Assembly: GCF_003610785.1 (NCBI RefSeq)
Contig: NZ_RAQQ01000027.1
Coordinates: 1-64,000 of the forward strand
Direction of reading: 5' to 3'
DNA length: 64,000 nucleotides
From: Micromonospora globbae
GTDB lineage: Bacteria; Actinomycetota; Actinomycetes; Mycobacteriales; Micromonosporaceae
Of this stretch, positions 9,987 to 18,840 are shown piece by piece. Below the pieces are notes generated by a model that was not told the DNA's origin, did not search any database, and was given only the letters and a program-made list of their open reading frames with translations. Both the position numbers and the translations under genes were made by a program. Each line of letters begins with the position of its first letter. The stretch's first letter is position 1.

Positions 9987-11273
9987 ATGCCCGAGTCCGC
10001 GACGACTCACGTGACCACCGCAACGCCGCCGCCTCCGGTCCGGCGTCGTACCGCCAGCGTCTGGCTGCTCGTGACCGGCCTGCTCGTCGTACTCCTGGCG
10101 GGTGCCGCCCTCGTGGCGATCGAACCGCTGCACCGCCCCCTGCCGGCGCCGGCCGTCACACGGACCCTGCCCGCGTCCACGGTCGTCCCCGGGGCGGCCC
10201 CCGCGTTGCCGTGGCCGCAGGCCGGCCAGGCCGCCCTCTCCGTCGACGGGCTGGGCCCGCTCGGCACGTCGGGCGGCAACCGGCCGGTGCCGATCGCGAG
10301 CGTCGCCAAGGTGATGACCGCGTACGTCATCCTGACCGCGCACCCACTCGACCGCGGCGAGCAGGGACCGACGCTCACCGTCAGCGCGGCGCAGGCCGCC
10401 GCGTACCCGAGGGAACGGGCGCGCGGGGAGTCGCTCGTGCCGGTCGTCGCCGGGGCGGTCTTCACCGAGCGTCAGGCGCTCCAGGCCGTGCTGCTCCCGT
10501 CGGCCAACAACATGGCGCGGATCCTCGCGGCCTGGGACGCCGGGAGCGTCGACGCCTTCGTCGCCAAGATGAACGACACGGCCGCCGCGCTCGGCATGAC
10601 CGACACCCACTACACCGACCCGGCCGGCCTCGACCCGGGCACCGTGAGCACGGCCGTCGACCAGGTGATCCTGGCGCGCAAGGCGATGGAGCTGCCGGCG
10701 TTCGCGGAGATCGTGGCGCAGAAGGAGGCCACCCTCCCGGTCGCCGGGACGGTCCGCAACTACAACTCCCTCGTCGGCCGCGACGGCGTCGTGGGAATCA
10801 AGACCGGATCCACCGACGAGGCGGGCGGCTGCCTCGTCTTCGCCGCCGTCGCCACGGTGGCCGGCCGGAAGGTCACCGTCGTGGGCGCCGTCCTGGGGCA
10901 GCCCGGCGCCGACACCCCCGTGCAGCTGGACCGGGTGTTCCGGGCGACCCGACCGTTGATCCGCACCGCGGTGGCCGCGATCGCGGAGCACCCGGTCGTG
11001 AAGGCCGGCGAGCCGGTCGCCACCGTACGGGGGCCGCTGGGCGCCGGCACGACCCTCCACGCGGCGCAGGACGTACGCGTGCTGGGGTGGCCCGGCATGC
11101 CGGTGCGGCTGGACGTCGACGTCCCTCCGGTGCCGCAACGGCTGCCGGCCGGGACGGAGACCGGCCGGATCAGCGCGGTCGCCGGTGAGGGCGCTACCGT
11201 GACCGTCGCGATCGAGAGCGGCGTACGCCTCGAACCGCCGTCCACGTGGGACCGCATCCGGCGGCACCGCTGA
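9987..11273 (+). CDS. D-alanyl-D-alanine carboxypeptidase, membrane-anchored (peptidase S11)
   Basis: The 428-residue product has a Pro-rich N-terminus, one membrane segment at about 24-45, then a serine peptidase domain with SVAK (near residue 105), SAN (near 172) and KTGSTDEAG (near 271). These are the three motifs of low-molecular-weight penicillin-binding proteins that trim the terminal D-Ala from peptidoglycan stem peptides outside the membrane. A C-terminal beta-rich region resembles the spacer of DacA proteins. GGGAGAGAG precedes the ATG. It lies directly after the beta-lactamase gene and may be co-transcribed with it. Confidence 0.87.
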   Translation: MPESATTHVTTATPPPPVRRRTASVWLLVTGLLVVLLAGAALVAIEPLHRPLPAPAVTRTLPASTVVPGAAPALPWPQAGQAALSVDGLGPLGTSGGNRPVPIASVAKVMTAYVILTAHPLDRGEQGPTLTVSAAQAAAYPRERARGESLVPVVAGAVFTERQALQAVLLPSANNMARILAAWDAGSVDAFVAKMNDTAAALGMTDTHYTDPAGLDPGTVSTAVDQVILARKAMELPAFAEIVAQKEATLPVAGTVRNYNSLVGRDGVVGIKTGSTDEAGGCLVFAAVATVAGRKVTVVGAVLGQPGADTPVQLDRVFRATRPLIRTAVAAIAEHPVVKAGEPVATVRGPLGAGTTLHAAQDVRVLGWPGMPVRLDVDVPPVPQRLPAGTETGRISAVAGEGATVTVAIESGVRLEPPSTWDRIRRHR

Positions 11274-11275
11274 GC

Positions 11276-11518
11276 TCAGTCGTCGACGTACGGGCAGTGC
11301 CGGCAGCCGCGGCCGCAGCACGTACCGCGGCGGGCCAGGAAGCCGGCGGTCAGCACGAACAGCCCGCTGCCCGGGTCGAGGTAGCCGGCCTCCCCCGCCT
11401 CCAGTGCGGCGGCGTGCGCCGCGAGGATCCGCTCCCGGTCCGGGTGGTCCGCCGGCAGCCGTGACGGGTGCGGCTCGGTCAGCGGGCGGGCCGCCAGCGG
11501 TCGTCGTTCACCGGTCAC
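11276..11518 (-). CDS. Small Cys-rich protein, DUF5522 type
   Basis: The 80-residue product ends in RRGTCCGRGCRHCPYVDD, the hallmark of the DUF5522 family (a C-x(n)-GCRHCPY tail), preceded by HPDRERILAAHAAALEAGEAGYLDPGSG. The clustered Cys residues suggest metal or iron-sulfur binding, but no function is known. The gene converges on the carboxypeptidase gene with only 2 bp between stop codons. Confidence 0.8.
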   Translation of the reverse strand: MTGERRPLAARPLTEPHPSRLPADHPDRERILAAHAAALEAGEAGYLDPGSGLFVLTAGFLARRGTCCGRGCRHCPYVDD

Positions 11519-11715
11519 CGCCGCAGTCTAGGAACAGCGACCCCGGCGCCCCGGGCCGGGCGAGCGGGGCGGGGCGAGCGGGGCGGAGCGAGCGGCGCCG
11601 GTTGGGCGGGGCCGGGCGAACGGCGCCGGTTCGGCGGGAAAATGCCGCGCCCGGTCGCGGCCGCCCCACTACGGTTCGCGACGTCCCGTGTCCGTGCCCA
11701 CAGACAGGCCTCCCG
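11519..11715. repeat. G-rich intergenic stretch with imperfect direct repeats
   Basis: Between the divergent DUF5522 and MFS genes lies a strongly G-biased tract (about 11555-11640) made of imperfect repeats of GGGCGGNGCGAGCG and two copies of CGGCGCCGGTT. It contains no plausible gene. It may simply be low-complexity sequence in a divergent promoter region. Confidence 0.45.
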
Positions 11716-13035
11716 GTGAGCCAGCACGTCGCCGATCCCCCGGCGTCACCCGTCGTCCGACCGCCGTCGCTGCTGCGCGACCGGAACTTCGTGCTGCTGT
11801 GGAGCGGCCAGACGGTCAGCGAGCTGGGCACCCGGATCGCCGGGGTGGCGGTTCCGCTGCTCGCCGCGGACACCCTGCACGCCAGCGTCTTCCAGGTGTC
11901 GCTGCTCACCTTCCTGGCCTGGCTGCCGTACCTGCTCGTCTCGCTGCCGGCCGGCATCCTCGCCGACCGGACCGACCAGCGGAAGCTGATGATCCTCTGC
12001 GACCTGGGCCGGGCCGCGCTGATGCTGTCGCTACCGGTGGCCGCGCTGGTCGGGCAGCTCACGCTCGGCTTCCTGTACGCGGTGGTGGGGCTCTCCGGCG
12101 TGCTCACCGTGCTGTTCACGGTCGCGTACAAGAGCATGCTGCCCGCGTTGATCCCGGCGGCGCAGCTCGTGGACGGCAACGCCAAGCTCACCATGAGCCA
12201 GGACGCCGCGGAGCTGGTGGGGCCGACGCTCAGCGGTGTGCTCATCGGGCTGGTGGGCGCCGCGCGGACGTTCCTCGCCAACGGGCTCGCCTTCCTGGTC
12301 AGCGCGCTGACCCTGCTACTGATCCGGCCCGGCCCGAGAGCGGGGTCCGCGACGGGACCGTCGTCGGGGCCGTCGTCGGGACCGGACCCGGCCGCGCCGG
12401 CGGAGCGGGTGCCGCTGCGGGTGCAGATGACCGACGGACTCGCCTTCGTCCGCCGCCAGCGGATCCTGCTGAGCATCCTCGCCTGCACGACCACCTCGAA
12501 CTTCTGGGTGATGGCGGCCAGCTCGATCGAGGTGACGTTCATGGTGCGTGAGCTGCACGCCTCCTCGGTACAGGTGGGCGTGGTCTTCTCGGTCAGCGCC
12601 GTCGGCGGCCTCGTGGTCGGGGCTCTCGCCGCGCGGCTGTCGGCGTCGATCGGCTCGGCCCGGGTCATCTGGGTGTCGATGGCCACGCCCGGCCCCCTCT
12701 ACCTGCTGATGCCCCTGGCGCGGCCCGGCTGGGGCGTACTCCTCTACGGCATCGGGCTGGCCGCCTTCTCCGCCAACGCCGTGCTGTTCAACGTGGCGTC
12801 GACGACCTACCGGCAGCGGATCACCCCGCCGGCCATCCTCGGCCGGGTCAACGCCGCGTTCCTGTGGATCTGCTTCGGGGTGATCCCGCTCGGCGCGCTG
12901 GTCGGCGGTGCCCTCGGCACGGCGCTCGGGCTACGTACGGCGCTGTTGGTCTGCGTGCTCGGCACGTGGAGCGCGTGCCTGTTCGTGGTGTTCTCTCCAC
13001 TGCGGAGGATGCGGGACACGCCGGAGCCGGCGTAA
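11716..13035 (+). CDS. MFS exporter, macrolide-efflux type
   Basis: The 439-residue product is a twelve-segment major facilitator protein. It opens with LLRDRNFVLLWSGQTVSELG, typical of the MefA/tetronasin-type drug exporter branch, and has the ADRTDQRKLMILCDLGRA loop after helix 2. A Ser/Gly/Pro-rich cytoplasmic linker (about 205-230) separates the two halves. Substrate is unknown; drug or metabolite export is inferred from family. The start is a GTG without an obvious ribosome binding site, but the frame just upstream lacks other start codons. Confidence 0.83.
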   Translation: MSQHVADPPASPVVRPPSLLRDRNFVLLWSGQTVSELGTRIAGVAVPLLAADTLHASVFQVSLLTFLAWLPYLLVSLPAGILADRTDQRKLMILCDLGRAALMLSLPVAALVGQLTLGFLYAVVGLSGVLTVLFTVAYKSMLPALIPAAQLVDGNAKLTMSQDAAELVGPTLSGVLIGLVGAARTFLANGLAFLVSALTLLLIRPGPRAGSATGPSSGPSSGPDPAAPAERVPLRVQMTDGLAFVRRQRILLSILACTTTSNFWVMAASSIEVTFMVRELHASSVQVGVVFSVSAVGGLVVGALAARLSASIGSARVIWVSMATPGPLYLLMPLARPGWGVLLYGIGLAAFSANAVLFNVASTTYRQRITPPAILGRVNAAFLWICFGVIPLGALVGGALGTALGLRTALLVCVLGTWSACLFVVFSPLRRMRDTPEPA

Positions 13036-13141
13036 CGCCGCCGGACCGGCTCGCAGCGCCGGCGGAGCGTGCGTGTCGCTGCTGGACCGGCTCGTAGCTG
13101 CCGGACCGCGCATAGCGCTGGCGCTGCCGGCGGCGGGTGGT

Positions 13142-14077
13142 TCAGCCGAACCAGACCATCGACTGCCCGTGCCCCCGCGACCAGGCGAGCGGCCGGCCGT
13201 CGAGCGCGAGCACGTTGTGCAGCGCCTCGCTCGGCGGCTCCGGCAGCCCGTCGTACGGCAGCACCTCGGGGGCCTCGTTGGAGATCCAGTGCCCGGGCAG
13301 CTCGCGGACGACGTCGACGAACGCGTCCCGCCGTGCGCGGGGCACCTGGTAGAGCACCGAGGTGTGGAACACCACGAGCGTCGCGCCGGCCGGCGCCCGG
13401 GCGGCCAGGGCCGGCAGGTCGTCCACCAGGTCGCCGCGTACCAGCAGCGGCGGGTCGGCGGCGGCGATCCGGGCGGCGGCGCGCAGCCGCTCGCGGCGGT
13501 GGCTGTGCTCCGGCCAGACGAGGGCGTCCAGCCACGCCACGTCGGCGGGGTCGGTCACGTCGAGCGGGTTCAGGTCGAGACCGGCCCGCCACACCACCCG
13601 CGGCAGCCGGGTCGGGGGCATCAGGCCGGTGGCCGCGCAGTCGAGCACCGGCGTGCCCGAGCCGACCCGGTGGTCGCCGTAGCGGTAGGCGTACCGGTCG
13701 GGGTAGAGGCAGAGACCGGCAGAGGCGCCGACCTCCAGCAGAGCGAGCGGCTGCGGCAGGGCGGCGAGCACGGGCAGCAGGACGGCGCAGCGGCCGGCCT
13801 CGTTCGTCTGGGTCGCCCGGACGCGCATCTCCGCGGCGATCGCCGGCCAGTTCGCCACCGCGAACCCGCGGAACGCCGCCGGGTCGTCGACGGGGCCGCC
13901 GAGCAGCCGTACGACGCCGAACAGCAGGTTCGGTTGCCGCTTGCCGGGCGGCAGCTCGCCGAGCCGGGCGAGCAGCTCGTCGTCGCGGGAGACGGCGAGC
14001 GCCAGCCGTTCGTACGTGGGTGACACCCCGCGTAGCTCGCGGACGGCGAAGTCGACGTAGTCGGCGGCGATCGTCAT
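13142..14077 (-). CDS. DUF2332 family protein
   Basis: The 311-residue product matches the DUF2332 family in size and motifs: LLEVGASAGLCLYPDRY near the middle, GLDLNPLDVTDPADVAWLDALVWPEH, and LVVFHTSVLYQVP later. The GASAGL stretch looks like the glycine loop of a class I methyltransferase, but no reaction has been assigned to this family to my knowledge. The ATG at 14077 gives MTIAADYVDFAVREL, a plausible N-terminus. It converges with the MFS gene and has repeat element A upstream. Confidence 0.8.
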   Translation of the reverse strand: MTIAADYVDFAVRELRGVSPTYERLALAVSRDDELLARLGELPPGKRQPNLLFGVVRLLGGPVDDPAAFRGFAVANWPAIAAEMRVRATQTNEAGRCAVLLPVLAALPQPLALLEVGASAGLCLYPDRYAYRYGDHRVGSGTPVLDCAATGLMPPTRLPRVVWRAGLDLNPLDVTDPADVAWLDALVWPEHSHRRERLRAAARIAAADPPLLVRGDLVDDLPALAARAPAGATLVVFHTSVLYQVPRARRDAFVDVVRELPGHWISNEAPEVLPYDGLPEPPSEALHNVLALDGRPLAWSRGHGQSMVWFG

Positions 14078-14122
14078 GAGCCGATGATCGCCGATGTCGG
14101 CGCCGCAGGGCTGATCCTGACC

Positions 14123-14198
14123 CCGCGATCTTGCAGTTTCGGCCCGCGATTCGCGGCATGTGTCCCCGTTTGCCAGGGCAGAAAGTGCAAGATCGCGG
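14123..14198. repeat. Inverted repeat element A (CGATCTTGCA family)
   Basis: Left arm CCGCGATCTTGCAGTTTCGG and right arm ending AAAGTGCAAGATCGCGG pair with two mismatches over about 22 bp, separated by about 30 bp. The right arm ends 28 bp beyond the stop codon of the minus-strand VOC gene. Close relatives lie at 24766-24845 and 44054-44129. Confidence 0.85.
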
Positions 14199-14226
14199 AG
14201 GGGCCCGTCAACGGTGAGCCTGTCCT

Positions 14227-14586
14227 CTAGAGCCACCGGGTCAGGTTGAGCATGTTGCCGTCGGGGTCGAGCACATGCGCGACCCGCTGGCCCCACGGCA
14301 TGTCGTTGGGCTGTCCGGGCACGGTGCCGCCGGCCGACTCGACAGTGGGCAGCAGCGCGTCGACGTCGGGAACCTCGGCGCTGAGGATGATCCGCACCGG
14401 CGCGCCGATCTGGGTGTCGTCCCTCTGGACGAGGCCGAGCACGGTCTCCCCGATCCGCAGCTCGACGTAGAACTCCGGGCCCTCGTCGGGCACGCGGAAG
14501 GTCTGCGTCGCACCGAGCACCGTCTCGTAGAAGGTGCGCAGGCGGGGAAGGTCGGGCGTGCTGACGACGGGCTGGATCGAGGGCAT
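14227..14586 (-). CDS. VOC (glyoxalase-like) family protein
   Basis: The 119-residue product has the VOC fold pattern: VVSTPDLPRLRTFYETVLGA, then FYVELRIGETVLGLVQR, VPDVDALLPTVESAGG and HVLDPDGNMLNLTRWL. Substrate is unknown. It is about the size of a single VOC domain pair and is not close in sequence to the VOC protein at 2377-2784. It is followed by inverted repeat element A. Confidence 0.83.
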   Translation of the reverse strand: MPSIQPVVSTPDLPRLRTFYETVLGATQTFRVPDEGPEFYVELRIGETVLGLVQRDDTQIGAPVRIILSAEVPDVDALLPTVESAGGTVPGQPNDMPWGQRVAHVLDPDGNMLNLTRWL

Positions 14587-14709
14587 TCGCGTCTCCTGAG
14601 CGGTCGGTTGTCAGTAGGACCGACCGGAGACCCGGAACTCATCGGTGGCACCGCGTGCCGGACGGGCGATACGACTCGGAGGCAGTGAGTCGTCCCGTCG
14701 CCAGACGCG

Positions 14710-14745
14710 CGCTGCCCCGACCCCGTGACCGGGATCGGGGCAGCG
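14710..14745 (-). terminator. Hairpin after nrdJ
   Basis: A 16-bp stem with one mismatch (CGCTGCCCCGACCCCG with CGGGATCGGGGCAGCG) and loop TGAC lies 13 bp beyond the nrdJ stop codon on the minus strand. It is well placed to end the nrdR-nrdJ transcript. Confidence 0.72.
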
Positions 14746-14758
14746 TGTGGCGCGTACG

Positions 14759-17626
14759 TCAGCTGCAGCCGCTGGTGGAGCCGCAGCCCTCGCAGACGTA
14801 GCAGCTACCGGCGGGGCGCATCTTCGTACCGCAGGTGAAGCAGAGCGGCGCGTCGGCGGCCTTGCCCATCACGGCCTCCAGCAGTTCGGTGCTGGAACCG
14901 ACCGACGGGGCCGGCTTGGCGGCGGCCACGTCGGCGGTCTCCTGCGCCGGCTGGGCGACCGGGCCGGTCTTCGGCTCCTCCGGCTTGGTCTCGACCGGGG
15001 CGGAGGCGGCCATCGCGGTGAGGTCCGCACCGTTGGCCTCCGCCTCCGCCTCGGCCGCGAGCTGGGCGGCCCGCTCCTTGGCCGTGAAGATGCCCAGCTC
15101 CGCGCGGCGCTCGTACGGCAGGAAGTCCAGTGCCAGCCGCCGGAAGATGTAGTCCATCACCGAGGCGGCCATGCGCACGTCCGGGTCGTCGGTCATGCCG
15201 GCCGGCTCGAAGCGCATGTTGGTGAACTTGCTGACGTACGTCTCCAGCGGGACGCCGTACTGGAGACCGATGGAGATGGCCACCGAGAAGGCGTCCATCA
15301 CGCCGGCCAGGGTCGAGCCCTGCTTCGACATCTTGAGGAAGACCTCGCCGAGGCCGTCGTCCGGGTAGGACGACGCGGTGAGGTAGCCCTCGGCGCCGCC
15401 GACCGAGAAGGAGATCGTCTGCGACGGGCGCTTCTTCGGCAGGCGCTTGCGCACCGGGCGGTACTCGACGACCTTCTCGACGACCTTCTCCGGCTCGGCG
15501 GTCTCGGTGGTCTCCGTGGTCGCCTTGTTCGACTTGGCGACCGAGAGCGGCTGGCCGACCTTGCAGTTGTCGCGGTAGATCGCCAGGGCCTTGAGGCCGA
15601 GCTTCCAGCCCTCGAAGTAGATCTTCTCGACGTCCTCGACGGTGGCCTGCTCCGGCATGTTGACCGTCTTGGAGATGGCGCCGGAGATGAACGGCTGGAT
15701 GGCCGCCATCATCCGTACGTGCCCCATCGGGGCGATCGAGCGCTCACCCATCGCGCAGTCGAAGACCGCGTAGTGCTCCGGCTTGAGGCCGGGGGCGTCC
15801 ACCACGTGGCCGTGGTCGGCGATGTGCTCGACGATCGCCTCGACCTGCTCCTCGGGGTAGCCGAGGCTGCGCAGGGCGCGCGGCACGGTCTGGTTGACGA
15901 TCTGCATGGAGCCGCCGCCGACCAGCTTCTTGAACTTGACCAGCGCCAGGTCCGGCTCCACACCGGTGGTGTCGCAGTCCATCATGAGGCCGATGGTGCC
16001 GGTGGGCGCCAGCACGCTGGCCTGCGAGTTCCGCCAGCCGTACTTGTCGCCGATCTTGTTACCGAGGGTCCACTGCTTCGTGGCCTCCCGCTGGATGGCG
16101 GTGGCCACGGTGCCGGCCGGCTTGATCTCGTCGTTGGCGGCCGCGTGCTTGCGCATGACCCGCTTGTGCGGCTCGGCGTTGCGGGCGTAGCCGTCGTACG
16201 GGCCGACGATGCCGGCCAGCTCCGCCGAACGGCGGTACGCGGTGCCGGTCATCAGCGAGGTGATCGCCGCGGCGAGCGAGCGGCCCTGGTCCGAGTCGTA
16301 CGGCAGGCCGGAGGCCATCAGCAGCGCGCCCAGGTTGGCGTAGCCGATGCCCAGCTGCCGGTAGGCCCGCGTGGTCTCACCGATCTTCTCGGTCGGGAAG
16401 TCGGCGAAGCAGATCGAGATGTCCATGGCCGTGATGACCAGCTCGACCGACCTCACGAACTTCTCCACCTCGAAGCCCCCGTCGGCGCGGAGGAACTTCA
16501 TGAGGTTGAGCGACGCCAGGTTGCAGGAGGAGTTGTCCAGGTGCAGGTACTCCGAGCACGGGTTCGACGCGGTGATCCGCCCGGTCTCCGGGCAGGTGTG
16601 CCAGTCGTTGATCGTGTCGTCGTACTGGAGGCCGGGGTCGGCGCACTCCCACGCGGCCTGGGCGATGGTGCGGAAGAGCTTCTTGGCGTCGACGGTGTCG
16701 ATGACCGCGCCGTCGAGCCGGCCGCGCAGGTCGAAGGTGCCGCCGTTCTCCACGGCGTTCATGAACTCGTCGGAGACGCGGACGGAGTTGTTGGCGTTCT
16801 GGTACTGGACGCTGACGATGTCGGCGCCGCCCAGGTCCATGTCGAAGCCGGCGTCCCGCAGCGCGCGGATCTTGTCCTCCTCGCGCGCCTTGGTGAGCAC
16901 GAACTCCTCAATGTCCGGGTGGTCCACGTCGAGGATGACCATCTTGGCCGCCCGCCGGGTCGCGCCGCCGGACTTGATGGTGCCGGCGCTCGCGTCGGCG
17001 CCCCGCATGAAGCTCACCGGGCCGGAGGCGGTGCCGCCGGAGGAGAGCAGCTCCTTGGAGGAGCGGATCCGGGACAGGTTCACGCCGGAGCCGGAACCGC
17101 CCTTGAAGATCAGCCCCTCCTCCTTGTACCAGTCGAGGATCGAGTCCATCGAGTCGTCGACCGAGAGGATGAAGCACGCGCTGACCTGCTGCGGCGACGG
17201 CGTGCCCACGTTGAACCAGACCGGCGAGTTGAAGCTGAACACCTGGTGCAGCAGCATCCAGGTCAGCTCGTGGGCGAAGATCTCCGCGTCGGCCGGGCTC
17301 GCGAAGTAGCCGTACTCCTCGCCGGCCGTCCGGTAGGTGGTGACCACCCGGTCGATCAGCTGCTTGAGCGACCACTCCCGCTCCGGGGTCCCCACCGCGC
17401 CCCGGAAGTACTTGGTGGTCACGATGTTCGCCGCGTTGACGCTCCACGACTCGGGGAACTCCACCCCGCGCTGCTCGAAGTTGATCGAGCCGTCCCGCCA
17501 GTTCGTCATCACGACGTCCCGGCGCTCCCACGTGACCTCGTCGTACGGGTGGACCCCCTCCGTCGTCCAGACCCGCTCGATCTTCAGGCCCGCGCCTGCC
17601 TTGCTCCGCGACCTGCTTGTCGTCAC
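14759..17626 (-). CDS. nrdJ: Vitamin B12-dependent (class II) ribonucleotide reductase
   Basis: The 955-residue product reduces ribonucleotides to deoxyribonucleotides using adenosylcobalamin. It shows the NPCSEYLHLDNSSCNLASLNL active-site region near residues 353-373, an active-site Cys in SACFILSVDDSMD near residue 152, and a Cys-rich C-terminal tail (CFTCGTKM through CEGCGSTSGC) that re-reduces the active site or binds metal. Size and tail match the long actinobacterial NrdJ type. The GTG at 17626 is chosen because GAGGGGGG precedes it; the longer open frame upstream overlaps nrdR. It lies 64 bp downstream of its repressor gene nrdR, and a hairpin follows. Confidence 0.95.
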   Translation of the reverse strand: MTTSRSRSKAGAGLKIERVWTTEGVHPYDEVTWERRDVVMTNWRDGSINFEQRGVEFPESWSVNAANIVTTKYFRGAVGTPEREWSLKQLIDRVVTTYRTAGEEYGYFASPADAEIFAHELTWMLLHQVFSFNSPVWFNVGTPSPQQVSACFILSVDDSMDSILDWYKEEGLIFKGGSGSGVNLSRIRSSKELLSSGGTASGPVSFMRGADASAGTIKSGGATRRAAKMVILDVDHPDIEEFVLTKAREEDKIRALRDAGFDMDLGGADIVSVQYQNANNSVRVSDEFMNAVENGGTFDLRGRLDGAVIDTVDAKKLFRTIAQAAWECADPGLQYDDTINDWHTCPETGRITASNPCSEYLHLDNSSCNLASLNLMKFLRADGGFEVEKFVRSVELVITAMDISICFADFPTEKIGETTRAYRQLGIGYANLGALLMASGLPYDSDQGRSLAAAITSLMTGTAYRRSAELAGIVGPYDGYARNAEPHKRVMRKHAAANDEIKPAGTVATAIQREATKQWTLGNKIGDKYGWRNSQASVLAPTGTIGLMMDCDTTGVEPDLALVKFKKLVGGGSMQIVNQTVPRALRSLGYPEEQVEAIVEHIADHGHVVDAPGLKPEHYAVFDCAMGERSIAPMGHVRMMAAIQPFISGAISKTVNMPEQATVEDVEKIYFEGWKLGLKALAIYRDNCKVGQPLSVAKSNKATTETTETAEPEKVVEKVVEYRPVRKRLPKKRPSQTISFSVGGAEGYLTASSYPDDGLGEVFLKMSKQGSTLAGVMDAFSVAISIGLQYGVPLETYVSKFTNMRFEPAGMTDDPDVRMAASVMDYIFRRLALDFLPYERRAELGIFTAKERAAQLAAEAEAEANGADLTAMAASAPVETKPEEPKTGPVAQPAQETADVAAAKPAPSVGSSTELLEAVMGKAADAPLCFTCGTKMRPAGSCYVCEGCGSTSGCS

Positions 17627-17690
17627 GCCGTCGCCCCCCTCGTCTGCGCGGTCACCCACCGCGCGTCCCAATCTGACAGAAACCGAAGAA

Positions 17691-18191
17691 TCAGTGCGCG
17701 CGGGCGGCGGCCTCGACCGCGTCCGCCCCGCCGTTCTCGCGGGCGCGCGCCGCGGCCCGCAACGACTCGATCTCGCGCTCGAAGTCGGCGAGCGAGTCGA
17801 AGGACCGGTAGACGCTGGCGAACCGCAGGTACGCCACCTCGTCCAGGTCCCGCAACGGGCCCAGGATCGCGAGCCCCACCTCGTGGCTGGGGATCTCGGC
17901 GGCGCCCTTGGCCCGGATCGTCTCCTCCACCCGCTGGGCGAGCAGCGCGATGGCGTCCTCGTCGACGGGCCGGCCCTGGCACGCCTTGCGCACCCCACCG
18001 ATGATCTTCGTCCGGCTGAACGGCTCGGTCACCCCACTGCGCTTGACGACCGCCAGGACGGCCTCCTCGACCGTGGTGAACCGCTTGCCGCACTCCGGGC
18101 AGGCGCGCCGCCGCCGGATGAGCTGGCCGTCGTCGGCCTCCCGCGAGTCGACCACGCGAGAGTCGGCGTGCCGGCAGTACGGACACCGCAT
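17691..18191 (-). CDS. nrdR: NrdR, ATP-cone repressor of ribonucleotide reductase genes
   Basis: The 166-residue product begins [17 protein letters not shown], with four zinc-ribbon Cys (CPYC and CPECGKRF), followed by an ATP-cone domain (about 48-138). NrdR senses dATP/ATP and represses ribonucleotide reductase operons. A strong AAGGAGGT site precedes the ATG. The gene heads the nrdR-nrdJ transcript, so it probably also represses itself; paired candidate operator sites lie about 130-170 bp upstream. Confidence 0.95.
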   Translation of the reverse strand: MRCPYCRHADSRVVDSREADDGQLIRRRRACPECGKRFTTVEEAVLAVVKRSGVTEPFSRTKIIGGVRKACQGRPVDEDAIALLAQRVEETIRAKGAAEIPSHEVGLAILGPLRDLDEVAYLRFASVYRSFDSLADFEREIESLRAAARARENGGADAVEAAARAH

Positions 18192-18318
18192 CGCTGACCT
18201 CCTTGATCGCCCGCGCTCGACCCGAGCCGTTCCCGGGCAACGCGAGACCGCGGCGTCGCCATCGTCCGATGGCCCCCGCCGCGTCACTGTACGGGAGTGC
18301 GGTCGGTAGTCGAACCCA

Positions 18319-18359
18319 ACCTATAGGCAACTTACGCCCATGTGACTACTACATCTAGG
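18319..18359 (-). promoter_or_regulatory. Candidate paired NrdR boxes upstream of nrdR
   Basis: Two similar short sites, ACCTATAGG (18319-18327) and ACATCTAGG (18351-18359), lie exactly 32 bp apart in the same orientation. Known NrdR boxes occur in pairs about three helical turns (31-32 bp) apart. The match to published box consensus is only partial, so the spacing is the main support. Confidence 0.4.
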
Positions 18360-18607
18360 GGTCGACCGTATGCCCCCGGCGGACCCCGGTCAAGTCGACG
18401 GCGTGTCCCGCGTGTCACTCCCGATCCCGGTCGATCCCCGCCCGTCCGACCCGCCGTCCGACCCCGCCGGCACGCCGATCCACCCCCGTCCGGCCCGGCG
18501 GGCCGAGCCCGCCGACCCGCCGGTGAACCCAACGGGCGGACCGGCCCGTGGTTACCGCTTCGCCGGCCAGGCTCGCCCGATCGGCCGGTCCCGCCGACCA
18601 CGAGCAT

Positions 18608-18623
18608 TCGAACACGCGTGCCA
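18608..18623. promoter_or_regulatory. Weak second LexA-box candidate
   Basis: TCGAACACGCGTGCCA has a perfect left half site (TCGAAC) but a poor right half (GTGCCA for GTTCGA). It lies 85 bp upstream of the better site at 18693-18708. Confidence 0.3.
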
Positions 18624-18692
18624 ACCGACGTACCATTTATCAGAACGGGAGTACGAACGTTTCGGTTTTCCCCGCGACACGCCGGTGAGAGG

Positions 18693-18708
18693 TCGTACAG
18701 ATGTTTGA
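18693..18708 (+). promoter_or_regulatory. LexA (SOS) box in the lexA promoter
   Basis: TCGTACAGATGTTTGA fits the actinobacterial SOS consensus TCGAAC-N4-GTTCGA at 10 of 12 half-site positions, with the two changes placed symmetrically. It lies 132 bp before the lexA start codon, as expected for autoregulation. Confidence 0.65.
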
Positions 18709-18840
18709 AAATGACCGATCTCACCTATACGGTCAGGAACAACCGGTCGCGGCGGGATCCGCCGCACCAGAAAGCACACCGGCATCACCGCACGCAACAG
18801 GGGGCGCCGGGGGCACCCAGCGCCGACAGGGAGGACGGAC

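Larger units (their letters stand above)
18192..18840. other. 649-bp divergent nrdR / lexA control region
   Basis: No convincing gene is present. The stretch holds candidate NrdR boxes (18319-18359) and LexA boxes (18608-18623 and 18693-18708), and its A+T content rises around 18630-18720. A 112-codon frame at 18370-18708 is Pro/Arg-rich, has no ribosome binding site and ends inside the LexA box, so I do not call it a gene. Confidence 0.6.

Noticed and set aside
14747-18004. 1085-codon open frame on the plus strand opposite nrdJ
   Set aside because: Antisense shadow of nrdJ; low-complexity His/Val/Arg-rich product without family features.
18370-18708. 112-codon Pro-rich frame between nrdR and lexA
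   Set aside because: No ribosome binding site, low-complexity composition, and it ends inside the LexA box; better explained as control region.
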